From positions 21,996-85,995 of the forward strand of contig JAEYJO010000074.1 of the NCBI GenBank assembly GCA_023408815.1: a stretch of 64,000 nt of DNA, read 5' to 3'. The DNA comes from Bacillota bacterium (GTDB lineage Bacteria > Bacillota > Clostridia > Lachnospirales > Lachnospiraceae). Of this stretch, positions 8,739 to 17,409 are shown in pieces. How positions within the stretch are numbered: position 1 is the stretch's first letter; each line of letters begins with the position of its first letter. Position numbers and translations under genes: made by a program. Below the pieces are notes generated by a model that was not told where the DNA came from, did no database searches, and worked only from the letters and a program-made list of their open reading frames with translations.

Positions 8739-9356
8739 TTATAAAACCCCCAGTATATGAGCGACCAATAGTCCCATATTGGCCAGTGAAACTACAAGGG
8801 TAATGCTTCCGACAGCCAAAGCACTCTTATCCATTTTCTTATTCTCATTCACAGACTTCGTCTCACTATCCACAAGAGCCTTCGTCTGCTTCTCCAGCTC
8901 TTCTACGACTACCGCTTGTACATTGCGGTATACCTTGACATTTTCCTTATGTACAAAATCATCGGACTCCTTAAAAAGTTCTTCCAGCTTCGCCATATTA
9001 GCGGCTGCTGTCTCTTTTATCTCCGCTAAAGAAGCCTCTGCATCCGCCTTTTCCCCCTCTTCACCCTTCGCAGCCTGAATTTTGGCAATACATTCTTCCG
9101 TCAGCATTTTCAATCTGAGGCTGTTCTCATCGAAAAGCTTATTAAGCTGTTCTATACTATTTCCTAGCAGTTCCTTGATCTTCTGCTCATTTTCGATATT
9201 TTTCAGATTCAGCTTCCGCATTTCCTTCATGCAGGCATCGTACTCCTCTACCTGTGCCTGAAGCTTTTCCATCTGAGCAGCATCCGCCGCCGAGTTCGCG
9301 CGGATCGCTTCCTGCGAGCTCAATTTTTGAGCGATTTTATCCATAAAATTGTCCAT
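8739..9356 (-). CDS. Coiled-coil protein with C-terminal membrane anchor, function unknown
   Basis: The start is put at 9356, because GGAGGA sits 6 nt upstream there; the longer frame from 9374 has that site inside its coding sequence. The 205-residue product is highly charged, with heptad-rich helices over about residues 15-170, and ends in one hydrophobic segment (about 180-203), so it looks like a tail-anchored protein with a cytoplasmic coiled coil. I recognise no family. It is the first gene of a two-gene operon with the flavin reductase. Confidence 0.8.
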   Translation of the reverse strand: MDNFMDKIAQKLSSQEAIRANSAADAAQMEKLQAQVEEYDACMKEMRKLNLKNIENEQKIKELLGNSIEQLNKLFDENSLRLKMLTEECIAKIQAAKGEEGEKADAEASLAEIKETAAANMAKLEELFKESDDFVHKENVKVYRNVQAVVVEELEKQTKALVDSETKSVNENKKMDKSALAVGSITLVVSLANMGLLVAHILGVL

Positions 9357-9427
9357 CCATTTTCCTCCAAACATGGTCTGTTTACCGTTCCCCCACTGTT
9401 TTTTCCTTCACGTGTTTTCTGCTTAAT

Positions 9428-9456
9428 ATATTATCATTTTTCGTTTTTATTTACAA
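9428..9456 (-). promoter_or_regulatory. Promoter of the coiled-coil/flavin reductase operon
   Basis: Minus-strand TTGTAA (9451-9456), 17-bp spacer, TAATAT (9428-9433). Confidence 0.6.
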
Positions 9457-9540
9457 CAGTTCCAATCTTTTTGTGCAATTTGTTAGAATTTATTTATGTA
9501 TTTTTTTTAGTTTTGTAAATATTAACGTTCTTTTTACATG

Positions 9541-9720
9541 CTGTTCATAGTTTGTTCATAAATAATTGCTATACTAATCACATAACAGACGAGATAGACC
9601 GTAATGTTTTTCATTACACATATAGATAAATTTTTTCATAATAGCCCAGACGCCGGAAGGTGCCTGGGCACTCCTCATTTTAGGACAAGCATATTCCCGA
9701 CTTCATCAAGCAGTAGGAAC
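9541..9720 (+). other. Non-coding stretch with hairpins, possible small RNA
   Basis: Of the gap 9357-9802 without a gene, this part holds an extended -10 on the plus strand (TTGCTATACT, about 9567-9576), a small hairpin GTAATG/CATTAC (about 9601-9617) and a stable hairpin GCCCAG-CGCC-GGAA-GGTG-CTGGGC with a GNRA tetraloop (about 9648-9674). No reading frame or known RNA family is recognised. Confidence 0.3.
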
Positions 9721-9758
9721 AAAACAAAAAGAACGGCATAGACTAAGCCACGCCGTTC
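9721..9758 (-). terminator. Terminator of the small alarmone synthetase gene
   Basis: Stem GAACGGC (9731-9737) with GCCGTTC (9752-9758), followed on the minus strand by TTTTTGTTTT. Confidence 0.85.
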
Positions 9759-9802
9759 CCTGAAATATTTCCATTATTTAATTTCTCTTGTTTTTATGTT
9801 AT

Positions 9803-10459
9803 TCATAACCGTTCATTACAATTATCTTCCTGACTCAAGCTCTGTACCTTCTCGTTGAGCAGAAGCATTTTGGCATCCAGGTCGGATACCATCTTGGCAC
9901 ATTCTATCAGCTCATCCTTAATATAGACCGGTGCGTTTCCTTCGAATTTGTAATGAATCTTATGCTCCAGGCTGGCCCAGAAATCCATGGCTACCGTGCG
10001 TATCTGAATCTCGACCTTCGTATCCACGATGCGGTCGGAAAGATATACCGGGACGGTTACCAGCATATGATAGCTCTTATATCCGCTGAGCTTTGGAGCG
10101 GTGATATAATCCTTTACAGAAATAATCTTGATATCGCTTTGATGGCTTATCATATCCGCTATTTCATATATATCGGAGGTAAAGGAACAGATAACTCTTA
10201 TTCCAGCAATATCATTTATATACTTTACCATATTCTCAATAGTGGATTCATAACCATTTTTCTTCAGTTTCTTAACGATGCTCTCCGACGTCTTTATTCT
10301 GGATTTGATATGCTCGATTGGATTGTATCTATGTACGTGTTGAAATTCATCGTTCAATATTTCCAGTTTGGTGGATATTTGCTTAAGCGCCGAGTTATAA
10401 ATCAATATAACCTCTTTCCAATTATCCACATCACTGTCTCGTTCTACTCTAAGTTCCAT
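9803..10459 (-). CDS. Small alarmone synthetase, (p)ppGpp synthetase of RelQ/YjbM type
   Basis: At 218 residues this contains only the RelA/SpoT synthetase domain, with no HD hydrolase or TGS/ACT regions. Recognisable parts are DIAGIRVICSF, the loop around SGYKSYHMLVTVPV and the VEIQIRTVAMDFWASLEHK block, which holds the catalytic glutamate region. These enzymes transfer pyrophosphate from ATP to GDP or GTP and are usually controlled by transcription under wall or alkaline stress. It is monocistronic. A -10 (TATAAT, near 10530 on the minus strand) is visible upstream. Confidence 0.9.
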   Translation of the reverse strand: MELRVERDSDVDNWKEVILIYNSALKQISTKLEILNDEFQHVHRYNPIEHIKSRIKTSESIVKKLKKNGYESTIENMVKYINDIAGIRVICSFTSDIYEIADMISHQSDIKIISVKDYITAPKLSGYKSYHMLVTVPVYLSDRIVDTKVEIQIRTVAMDFWASLEHKIHYKFEGNAPVYIKDELIECAKMVSDLDAKMLLLNEKVQSLSQEDNCNERL

Positions 10460-10736
10460 TGATTTTCCGCCTTAATTAATTTATCATGCTCCATTCTTAT
10501 AGGAAACATTTTTACCGAGTTCATTATACCATATTTTTATACAAATGTGCATATTTCACAAAAACTTTATTCTTTTTTAATCTTTCTTGTATATTTATAC
10601 TCGCCGTTATGCTTCTGTCTTTGACTCACACCATATATTCATATGCAAAAAAAAATGAAATATTCCAATTCATTTTTTATCCCATTGTTTCACTATATTT
10701 CTTTGCGTATAATATGATAATATAAATATCTACCAG

Positions 10737-10792
10737 TACCATCGTTTGACAAGGTCACACACGGTCGTGTAAGACCTTGTCAAACGATGGTA
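10737..10792. repeat. Perfect 20-bp inverted repeat ahead of a small gene
   Basis: Arms 10737-10756 and 10773-10792 are perfect complements (TACCATCGTTTGACAAGGTC and its reverse). The 16-nt centre contains a further ACAC/GTGT pair, so the RNA or DNA could fold into a hairpin of about 24 bp. It ends 15 nt before the AAAGGAAG ribosome site of the gene at 10823. Each arm contains a TTGACA hexamer, but no -10 is spaced correctly. Confidence 0.85.
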
Positions 10793-10822
10793 ACATCACT
10801 TTTACGAAAGGAAGTTTCAGAT

Positions 10823-11089
10823 ATGTTTCGACTATGGGCAAAAATTTTCAAGGATAATAGACAGCTTCAGGATACCGTCATATGTGATGAAAGTCAGGAT
10901 ACAAGAACGCATAAAATATTTCATGCAATGGATGAAATCGTTTACCAGTTCGATCTGGGCAAACCTATCTGGCTGGATTCCACAGTTCAGGAGTTCAAAC
11001 GACACGATAAAGTGCGATTCACTCAAGATAATTTTATCGAAACCATCGATTTCGACTACCTTGAAATCCATGTAATAGAGGAGGATTAG
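10823..11089 (+). CDS. Small conserved-looking protein, function unknown
   Basis: The start at 10823 has AAAGGAAG 8 nt upstream; the in-frame ATG at 10787 falls inside the inverted repeat. The 88-residue acidic protein starts MFRLWAKIFKDNRQLQD and is a compact mix of predicted strands and helices with no membrane segment or motif I recognise. It is flanked by the alarmone synthetase (divergent) and hemolysin III. The long hairpin in its leader suggests post-transcriptional or operator control. Confidence 0.75.
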   Translation: MFRLWAKIFKDNRQLQDTVICDESQDTRTHKIFHAMDEIVYQFDLGKPIWLDSTVQEFKRHDKVRFTQDNFIETIDFDYLEIHVIEED

Positions 11090-11117
11090 CTTTTTTTATT
11101 TTATCTGCATATTTTTA

Positions 11118-11179
11118 TTGACATTCCATACAATAAGTTGTAGTATCTAATCATGCTTAATGTAGTTTTAAAAACTACA
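11118..11179 (+). promoter_or_regulatory. Promoter and leader hairpin of the hemolysin III gene
   Basis: TTGACA (11118-11123), 17-bp spacer, TAGTAT (11141-11146). It is followed by a 19-bp palindrome TGTAGTTTT-A-AAAACTACA (11161-11179) before the AAGGAGG ribosome site. Confidence 0.7.
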
Positions 11180-11223
11180 TGTTACATTTTTAAACACCGC
11201 ATCTTTTATGTAAGGAGGTAGAT

Positions 11224-11877
11224 ATGATGCAAATAACAATTCGTGAGCCAGGCAGCGCAATTACCCATTTTATTGGAATGATGATGGCGGTTTTTGCCGC
11301 TGTCCCTCTCCTGATAAAGGCCGCTACAGCTTCGGGCAGCGCTGCCTTTACCGCAATGGCAGTATTCATGCTGAGCATGATTCTTCTATATGGGGCCAGC
11401 GCCACCTATCATTCGCTGACGGTATCCGATAAGGTTTTGAGGGTATTCCGCAAAATAGATCATATGATGATATTCGTGCTTATCGCAGGCTCCTATACTC
11501 CGGTATGCCTGATCGTACTTGGCGGTCCGCTGGGCTATACGCTGCTTGCAGTAGTATGGGGAATCGCCCTTTTAGGAATTCTCATTAAAGCACTGTGGAT
11601 TACATGTCCGAAGTGGTTTTCCTCTACTATTTACATTGCCATGGGATGGGTTTGCCTCTGGGTGTTCGGACCGCTGTGGAATACTCTCCCTAAGAGCGCT
11701 TTCCTCTGGCTGCTGGCAGGAGGTGTCATCTATACGGTGGGCGGAGTTATTTACGCACTGAAGCTTCCCATTTTCAATGCGAAGCACGCGTATTTCGGCT
11801 CACATGAAATTTTTCATTTGTTCGTTATGGGCGGAAGCATCTGCCATTTCATCTTTATGTATCGTTATGTTTTGTAA
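11224..11877 (+). CDS. Hemolysin III / PAQR-family membrane protein
   Basis: This 217-residue protein has seven hydrophobic segments and the metal-site motifs of the family: SATYHS near residue 60, DHMMIF, and HEIFHLF close to the C-terminus. Bacterial members (YqfA/HlyIII) are thought to be zinc-dependent integral membrane hydrolases related to adiponectin receptors; the haemolysin name is historical. The start is the first of two ATGs, with AAGGAGG 5 nt upstream. It is monocistronic, converging on galE at a shared terminator. Confidence 0.9.
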   Translation: MMQITIREPGSAITHFIGMMMAVFAAVPLLIKAATASGSAAFTAMAVFMLSMILLYGASATYHSLTVSDKVLRVFRKIDHMMIFVLIAGSYTPVCLIVLGGPLGYTLLAVVWGIALLGILIKALWITCPKWFSSTIYIAMGWVCLWVFGPLWNTLPKSAFLWLLAGGVIYTVGGVIYALKLPIFNAKHAYFGSHEIFHLFVMGGSICHFIFMYRYVL

Positions 11878-11944
11878 AATAATACCAGGGACAAAAGGTC
11901 ATGTTTTCAGGGTTGTGGAGCACAATCCGTAAGGATCAGGGAGC

Positions 11945-11989
11945 AAAAAATGAGCGGTGTATGCTATGATAGCTACATCGCTCATTTTT
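11945..11989. terminator. Bidirectional terminator between hemolysin III and galE
   Basis: A long stem with arms AAAAAATGAGCG and CGCTCATTTTT plus inner pairing (TGTA/TACA, GC/GC), with T-rich ends on both strands. Confidence 0.9.
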
Positions 11990-11998
11990 CCTTTTTAT

Positions 11999-13015
11999 TT
12001 ATTCTTCGTATCCACCGGGATTATTGCTCTGCCATCTCCAGGAATCCGCACACATCTCCTTGATTCCATACTGCGCTTCCCAGCCCAGTTCTTTCTTCGC
12101 CTTGCTCGCATCCGAATAGCAGGTTGCGATATCTCCCGGACGTCTGTCTTTGATGACGTAGGGAATCTTCACTCCCGTTGCCTCTTCGAAATTCTTCACA
12201 ATATCAAGCACGCTATAACCGACGCCCGTTCCCAGATTGTAAACACTAAGTCCCGCTTTTTCTTCTATCTTCTTAAGGGCTTTCACATGACCTGCTGCCA
12301 AATCCACCACGTGGATATAATCTCTTACACCGGTTCCGTCGGGAGTGTCATAATCATTGCCGAATACGCCCAGCTCTTTCAGCTTTCCTACCGCCACCTG
12401 TGTAATGTAGGGCATCAGGTTGTTGGGGATGCCGTTAGGATTCTCACCGATGGTTCCGCTTTTGTGTGCTCCGATAGGATTGAAATAACGAAGGATGATG
12501 ACATTCCACTGCGGATCCGCCTTCTGCATATCCGTCAATACCTGCTCCAGCATGGACTTGGTCCATCCGTAGGGATTGGTGCACTGTCCCTTCGGGCACT
12601 CCTCTGTAATGGGGATAATAGCAGGATCGCCGTATACGGTTGCGGAGGAAGAGAAAATGATATTCTTCACACCATGCTTTCTCATTACATCCACCAAAGT
12701 CAGCGTTCCTGCAATATTATTCTCATAATACTCCCACGGCTTCGCTACGGATTCTCCCACCGCCTTCAATCCTGCAAAATGAATACAGGAATCGATTTCT
12801 TCCTTCTCAAATACGAGGTCCAACGCCTCTCTGTCTAAAATATCTGCTTTATAAAAAGGCACCTTCTTGCCGGTAATCTTTTCCACCCGTTGTAATGACT
12901 TCTCGCTGGAATTGCTCAGGTTGTCTAAAACCACCACATCATAACCCGCACTCTGTAATTCTATTACCGTATGGCTTCCGATATAACCGGCGCCTCCTGT
13001 GACTAATACTGCCAT
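11999..13015 (-). CDS. galE: UDP-glucose 4-epimerase
   Basis: The 338-residue short-chain dehydrogenase fold has the NAD-binding GGAGYIGSHT at the N-terminus, FSSSATVYG with the catalytic Ser/Thr, and the catalytic Tyr-Lys pair in PYGWTKSM. Length and C-terminal RPGD are as expected. It interconverts UDP-glucose and UDP-galactose for polysaccharide and galactose metabolism. It lies downstream of a UDP-sugar pyrophosphorylase but has its own promoter, so the two may be transcribed both together and separately. Confidence 0.97.
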   Translation of the reverse strand: MAVLVTGGAGYIGSHTVIELQSAGYDVVVLDNLSNSSEKSLQRVEKITGKKVPFYKADILDREALDLVFEKEEIDSCIHFAGLKAVGESVAKPWEYYENNIAGTLTLVDVMRKHGVKNIIFSSSATVYGDPAIIPITEECPKGQCTNPYGWTKSMLEQVLTDMQKADPQWNVIILRYFNPIGAHKSGTIGENPNGIPNNLMPYITQVAVGKLKELGVFGNDYDTPDGTGVRDYIHVVDLAAGHVKALKKIEEKAGLSVYNLGTGVGYSVLDIVKNFEEATGVKIPYVIKDRRPGDIATCYSDASKAKKELGWEAQYGIKEMCADSWRWQSNNPGGYEE

Positions 13016-13099
13016 TTTCTTACCTCCTGCCTAATTGAATACTGGTTTCTTATGTCTTGTTTCATTCTCCTTAAGTTTACTCCCATACCGCCTTTTTTC

Positions 13100-13128
13100 A
13101 ATATGGCAATGTTACTAATGGCTGTCAA
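13100..13128 (-). promoter_or_regulatory. galE promoter
   Basis: Minus-strand TTGACA (13123-13128), 17-bp spacer, CATATT (13100-13105), immediately after the stop of the upstream pyrophosphorylase gene. Confidence 0.65.
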
Positions 13129-13139
13129 AATGTTAAACA

Positions 13140-14363
13140 CTATAAAATAATTCCATTTTCCTTGCACAGCTCTCTGGCCGTATCTACGGAATCCACACCT
13201 ACCGCATTCTTAATCGGAGCAAATTCCCTGTTTCTCTCCACCTCATAAGAAAGGCAATTGTCCACCTGATGAATCATGTCCAGCACCAAGGTTTCATATT
13301 TATAGCCGTTGGGCTTATCGGGCGAAACAGTTTTTCCTGTTTTATCTATATATGGTATCTTCTTCTCCACCACGTGAAGGGGAAGCTTATCCTCCGTAGT
13401 GGCATCCAGATCCTTTACCCGGAAAAGGTAGTTCAATATAACGCCAAAGTTGTAGGCAGGTTCCCCGCGTTCGTCCCTGGCTTCCTTCATCGCTTCGGTA
13501 AGCTCATAATATTCCACGATGGAGGGTTTTCCATCCTCAAGACACAAGGTGCCGACACGCTCGTCCGGCGTCTTCTTCTTCACCACCTTGGCTCCCGAAA
13601 CGCATCCGTTAGCAATTACGGCACCTACGAAGCAGGGATCCGCAATGCGCTGGAGCACGTTGTCCACCGCAAATACGTTCATCCATTCGATGCCGTTCTT
13701 TTTCACGGTATCTACCAGCCCCCATTTGCTCATCGACGTGAACCAGCCTCCATTTCCGTTAGGAGAGGTGGAAATCTTCCCCATTTCTTCCATGTATACT
13801 TTGCCTTCGTAATCCGAAGCCGGTACCATCTCCTGCTTAAAAAAGGTCACAAAAGCTTCCTTGTAACCGAAATATTCCTGCTCTTTAAAAAACTCTATGG
13901 TAATCTCATGGTTCTTATCGCTAGTCATGACAAACAAATGAATCCATGTCTCCGCTTCTTTCACTACATCCAGAAGATTCTCGATGATCCTCTGAAAAAT
14001 ATAAACCGGACGAGTAATTCCTATATCGAACATTCCCTTGGGAGAATCAGAACCCAACCGCGTTCCCATTCCTCCTGCCAGAAGCACCGCAGCGACCTTT
14101 CCCTTCTTAATTTCCTCCAGGCCGATGGCCGTATATCTTTCACGATTCCCGTCAATCTGCGCAAGCTGCATGGCAATCAGAGGAGCAATCTCCCCCTTCT
14201 GATTCGTCGTGTTGTTCTTGCAATATTTCAGCACCTTAAAATTGGTGGTATCTATCTGTTCAAGCAGTGCCTCCTTCTCCGGCACCGTCAGTCTCTCATA
14301 ATAATCGAGCACGTGCAGTTGTCCGCACTTCTCCAGCTTTTCATACGCTTCCTTGTAATTCAT
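13140..14363 (-). CDS. UDPGP-type UTP:sugar-phosphate uridylyltransferase
   Basis: This 407-residue protein belongs to the UDPGP family of eukaryotic-like pyrophosphorylases (UDP-GlcNAc/GalNAc or UDP-glucose type), shown by LLAGGMGTRLGSDSPKGMFD around residues 95-115. It forms UDP-sugar and pyrophosphate from UTP and a sugar-1-phosphate. With galE downstream, a role in supplying UDP-hexoses or UDP-N-acetylhexosamines is likely, but specificity cannot be read. AAGGAAG precedes the ATG. Confidence 0.88.
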   Translation of the reverse strand: MNYKEAYEKLEKCGQLHVLDYYERLTVPEKEALLEQIDTTNFKVLKYCKNNTTNQKGEIAPLIAMQLAQIDGNRERYTAIGLEEIKKGKVAAVLLAGGMGTRLGSDSPKGMFDIGITRPVYIFQRIIENLLDVVKEAETWIHLFVMTSDKNHEITIEFFKEQEYFGYKEAFVTFFKQEMVPASDYEGKVYMEEMGKISTSPNGNGGWFTSMSKWGLVDTVKKNGIEWMNVFAVDNVLQRIADPCFVGAVIANGCVSGAKVVKKKTPDERVGTLCLEDGKPSIVEYYELTEAMKEARDERGEPAYNFGVILNYLFRVKDLDATTEDKLPLHVVEKKIPYIDKTGKTVSPDKPNGYKYETLVLDMIHQVDNCLSYEVERNREFAPIKNAVGVDSVDTARELCKENGIIL

Positions 14364-14547
14364 TCAACAGTACTTCCTTTCTTCACGATTCATAAATTGG
14401 GACCGCGAGCCTTCCTATTTATACTTCCCAAAACCGCTTTCTCCATTCATCCTCTTGAGCTTTAAAACAGAGTTATTCTGCAGTTCTCCAGCCCTCCGGC
14501 CGTATCTTTATCTTTCGATTTTTACAGGAAATATTTAATTACAAACT

Positions 14548-14584
14548 TTGACATGATTATAACAAATTCTGCATATAGGTACAA
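14548..14584. promoter_or_regulatory. Overlapping divergent promoters, pyrophosphorylase and CgeB-like genes
   Basis: Minus strand: TTGTAC (14579-14584), 17 bp, TATAAT (14556-14561). Plus strand: TTGACA (14548-14553) with CATATA at 18 bp (14572-14577). The two share bases, so the polymerases should compete. The rest of the gap 14364-14681 shows nothing else. Confidence 0.6.
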
Positions 14585-14681
14585 GTTATTTGAGATTTAA
14601 GTTACACATGTGGCACATCCAAGGAATAGTATGTATTATAGGCTTCGGTTATCGGCCGAAAAGAAACGAGGTTTATCCAAA

Positions 14682-15668
14682 ATGAAAATATTATTTCTAG
14701 AAAGTCATCCTATGCTGATAAACGGATTGCCCAACGGTTTTCGGGAAGCCGGTTGTGAGGTTAAAATTTCAGGTCCGCTGACAAAGGAAAATATTCCTAT
14801 GATGATAGAGGATTTCCATCCGGACCTGCTTTTTATGCTGGGATGGAGCACCGAAACTACTATAGAAAAAGTGAAATGGGTACATTTTTATAGTGAAAAC
14901 GCAAAAATCCCGCTGGCATATTGGGCGACAGAAGACCCTACTCATACCTACAGTTTTACCCTTCCTCTGCTCAAGGAGCTAAAGCCGGACTTCGTCTTTA
15001 CAATCTGTAAGGGCAGAGTCATGTATTATCAAATGTTAGGTTTCAAAGCCGCTCACATGGACTTCGGATATTATTCGAAAGTACATTATAAGGCAGCACC
15101 TAATGAAAAATATAAATGCGATATCGCTGTGGTCGCTAACGCTTATCCTAACGTATTACATTTATATCCTCATCATTACCGCATCACATCCCTGAAAATT
15201 CTCATAGCTCCGTTGATTGCCGAAGGCATCCGGGTTGATTTCTGGGGAAGGAAATGGGCCGAAATGGCACATTTGCTAGGAAACGATATTCCTTCGGACT
15301 GTATACACGGCTATCTCAATTACACTCTTGCTAATCAGGTATACAGCTCTGCTTCTATTATGCTGGGCCTGCAGAACCAGCTTAATCAGGTCAGTCAGCG
15401 CACCTACGAAATTATGGGTTCCGGAGGAGTCCTGATAACCTCCGTTACCCCTGAGGTAAATAGACTCTTTCAGTCGGGCCGGGATTTGCTGACCTCCGAT
15501 TCGCCGGAACGGACACTTGAGCTGGTCAGGCATTATCTTAACGCTCCTGAGGAAAGAGAAAAAATCAGCAAACAGGCTCAGCTTGCCGTAGAGCCACATA
15601 GTTATCTTAATCGTGCAAAAGAAGCACTTCAGGCTTTGTCAGAACAAAAAATTATTTCCTTACAGTAA
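14682..15668 (+). CDS. CgeB-like glycosyltransferase
   Basis: The start is taken at 14682 (MKILFLESHPML) because family members begin this way; an ATG 72 nt earlier lacks a ribosome site. The 328-residue protein has an N-terminal Rossmann-like half with an AYWATEDPTHTYSF segment and a C-terminal glycosyltransferase group-1-like half ending in a GSGGVLIT donor-site segment. In Bacillus, CgeB is part of the spore outer-coat/crust maturation cluster, so a spore-surface role is possible. The actual acceptor is unknown. Confidence 0.75.
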   Translation: MKILFLESHPMLINGLPNGFREAGCEVKISGPLTKENIPMMIEDFHPDLLFMLGWSTETTIEKVKWVHFYSENAKIPLAYWATEDPTHTYSFTLPLLKELKPDFVFTICKGRVMYYQMLGFKAAHMDFGYYSKVHYKAAPNEKYKCDIAVVANAYPNVLHLYPHHYRITSLKILIAPLIAEGIRVDFWGRKWAEMAHLLGNDIPSDCIHGYLNYTLANQVYSSASIMLGLQNQLNQVSQRTYEIMGSGGVLITSVTPEVNRLFQSGRDLLTSDSPERTLELVRHYLNAPEEREKISKQAQLAVEPHSYLNRAKEALQALSEQKIISLQ

Positions 15669-15675
15669 TCAAAAG

Positions 15676-15720
15676 AAAAATACATTGTAGAAGATATTAC
15701 TTTCTACCAATGTATTTTTC
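15676..15720 (+). terminator. Terminator of the CgeB-like gene
   Basis: Arms AAAAATACATTG (15676-15687) and CAATGTATTTTT (15708-15719), with an inner TAGAA/TTCTA pairing. Confidence 0.88.
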
Positions 15721-15741
15721 TGATTTAAATGAGAAAAAAGC

Positions 15742-15770
15742 TTGACGCATTTAGTACTATATAGTATTAT
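15742..15770 (+). promoter_or_regulatory. Promoter with built-in MarR-type operator
   Basis: TTGACG (15742-15747), 17-bp spacer, TATTAT (15765-15770). The spacer and -10 hold a near-perfect palindrome AGTACTATATAGTATT (15753-15768), positioned to block RNA polymerase. It is most likely the autoregulatory site of the MarR protein encoded next. Confidence 0.75.
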
Positions 15771-15793
15771 TCCACATAAAAGGAGGTGTTGAA

Positions 15794-16237
15794 TTGCTCG
15801 ACAAAACTAACGGGGGATTTCTTATTAGCAAAATCAAACAAATTCAAGGGCGTATATTCGAAAAATTACTCATTGAACATGGCATTAATCAATTTAACGG
15901 GGCTCAAGGGCGTATTCTTTTTGTCTTATGGGAAGAAGATAATATTCCGATAAAGGAGCTGGCAGATAGAACCGGGCTCGCTAAAACGACTTTGACGAGT
16001 ATGCTCGACCGATTGGAAGCATCTGGACATACTCAGCGGGTATATGATCCTTCTGATCGCAGAACAGTCAAAATAAAGCTGACAGAAACCACTCTGAATC
16101 TAAAAAAACAATATGATGAAGTGTCCGTTAAAATGAGCGAAATTTTCTATAAAGGATTTGATGATGAAGAAATCATTTCCTTCGAGAAGGGTCTTAACAA
16201 GATACTAAACAATATAACAAAATGGGAGCGAGAATAA
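15794..16237 (+). CDS. MarR-family transcriptional regulator
   Basis: Translation starts at TTG 15794 with AGGAGG 7 nt upstream. The 147-residue winged helix protein has IKELADRTGLAKTTLTSMLDRLEASG as recognition segment (quoted here only as IKELADRTGLAKTTLT) and the wing DPSDRRTVKIKLT. MarR proteins are dimeric repressors released by phenolics or oxidants. It is first in a three-gene operon with two flavoprotein genes and probably represses it through the palindrome in the promoter. Confidence 0.93.
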   Translation: MLDKTNGGFLISKIKQIQGRIFEKLLIEHGINQFNGAQGRILFVLWEEDNIPIKELADRTGLAKTTLTSMLDRLEASGHTQRVYDPSDRRTVKIKLTETTLNLKKQYDEVSVKMSEIFYKGFDDEEIISFEKGLNKILNNITKWERE

Positions 16238-16668
16238 TGGAAGAAAGAATCAAAGCAGAAATCGGTAAATTACGTAACAATGCATCCGTTGCATACATAG
16301 GATCTGTCAACGACGAAGGCTTTCCACAAATAAAAGGCATGCTCGTCCTTGAATACAACAGCATAAAAACTCATTATTTTTCTACTAATACGAGTTCAAA
16401 ACGTGTCAGACAATTTCTCAACAATCCAAAAGCATCCGTATATTATTGTGATGACACGATAAATGAATATGAAGGTGCATTGTTTACCGGAACAATGGAG
16501 GTATGTACTGATCACGATACAAAGGCTTTTTTATGGAGAGATGGATTTGAAATATATTATCCGAAAGGAATTGATGACGAAGATTATTGCGTTCTTAAAT
16601 TTACCGCTGAGACAGTCAATTATTATCATGGATTAAATAATACAACCCTATCAATAGAAGAATTCTAA
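16237..16668 (+). CDS. Pyridoxamine-5'-phosphate-oxidase-like FMN protein
   Basis: The ATG at 16237 overlaps the MarR stop by one base (TAATG), which decides the start over an in-frame ATG 15 nt earlier. The 143-residue product has the split-barrel pattern: N-terminal helix, VAYIGSVNDEGFPQIKGM, HYFSTNTSSKRVRQFLNNPKA cut to its core SSKRVRQFLNNPKASVYY, and a C-terminal strand-rich part. Such proteins bind FMN or F420/haem; the substrate is unknown. The context suggests detoxification. Confidence 0.85.
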   Translation: MEERIKAEIGKLRNNASVAYIGSVNDEGFPQIKGMLVLEYNSIKTHYFSTNTSSKRVRQFLNNPKASVYYCDDTINEYEGALFTGTMEVCTDHDTKAFLWRDGFEIYYPKGIDDEDYCVLKFTAETVNYYHGLNNTTLSIEEF

Positions 16669-16699
16669 TCTCATTTTATAAACGAAAGAGGTGATTTGT

Positions 16700-17326
16700 A
16701 TGGATTTTTATAATGTAATAAATAAACGGCGGACTATACGGGACTTTAGCGGCGAATCCATCGATATGGAAACTCTCTATAAGATTATAGATGCCGGAAT
16801 GAAAGCGCCCACAAATGACCACATGAGGGATTGGCATTTTGTGGTTATAACCGACAAGACCGTTATCGAAAAACTAATAAAGAAAATCCCCAAAAAAATA
16901 TCCGATAAACGTCTGGATTTTATTATGAAATCATGGAGAATAAATGACGACTGCCAAAGAAAAATGTACAATAACGGAATACCGAAGCAATACCAAATGT
17001 TATTAAGTTCCAGCTGTGTATTAATACCCCTGTTCAAACAAAAAAAAGATTTATTGAAGCCACAGAATTTATCTTCTCTCAATGCCTTCGCATCCATATG
17101 GTGTTGTATCGAAAATATATTTCTGGCAGCTACGGCAGAAGAGTATGCATGCACATTACGTATTCCTTTGGGAGACGAGCTGGAATATGTGAGAAGTGTC
17201 TTATCTTTTCCGGCTGAATATATGATGCCTTGTTATATAGGTATTGGAAAGCCGTCGGAAGACGCGGTATATAATATTCAAAAGGAACATTCTCTGGATG
17301 ACAGAATTCATATGAATGTATGGTAA
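16700..17326 (+). CDS. Nitroreductase-family protein
   Basis: The start is taken at 16700 (MDFYNVINKRRTIRDFSG); the AGAGGTG ribosome site overlaps the alternative upstream GTG. The 208-residue protein has the RRTIRDFSGE FMN-binding N-terminus, APTNDHMRDW and a C-terminal GIGKPSEDA segment typical of NAD(P)H nitroreductase-like flavoproteins. It may reduce quinones or nitro compounds. It is third in the MarR-controlled operon. Confidence 0.87.
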   Translation: MDFYNVINKRRTIRDFSGESIDMETLYKIIDAGMKAPTNDHMRDWHFVVITDKTVIEKLIKKIPKKISDKRLDFIMKSWRINDDCQRKMYNNGIPKQYQMLLSSSCVLIPLFKQKKDLLKPQNLSSLNAFASIWCCIENIFLAATAEEYACTLRIPLGDELEYVRSVLSFPAEYMMPCYIGIGKPSEDAVYNIQKEHSLDDRIHMNVW

Positions 17327-17409
17327 TAATCATTTTTTACTCAAATATTTCCTGTATTTTCTAATATCTTTTTCGGAGTTACTGCACACACTAATTCCGA
17401 GGTGATAAT

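Noticed and set aside
9648..9674. CCGGAAGG hairpin as signal recognition particle RNA
   Set aside because: The GGAA tetraloop is similar, but the asymmetric loop and the AAGCAGC side of the SRP domain are missing.
10745..10784. TTGACA hexamers in the long hairpin arms as promoters
   Set aside because: No -10 element at 16-18 bp on either strand.
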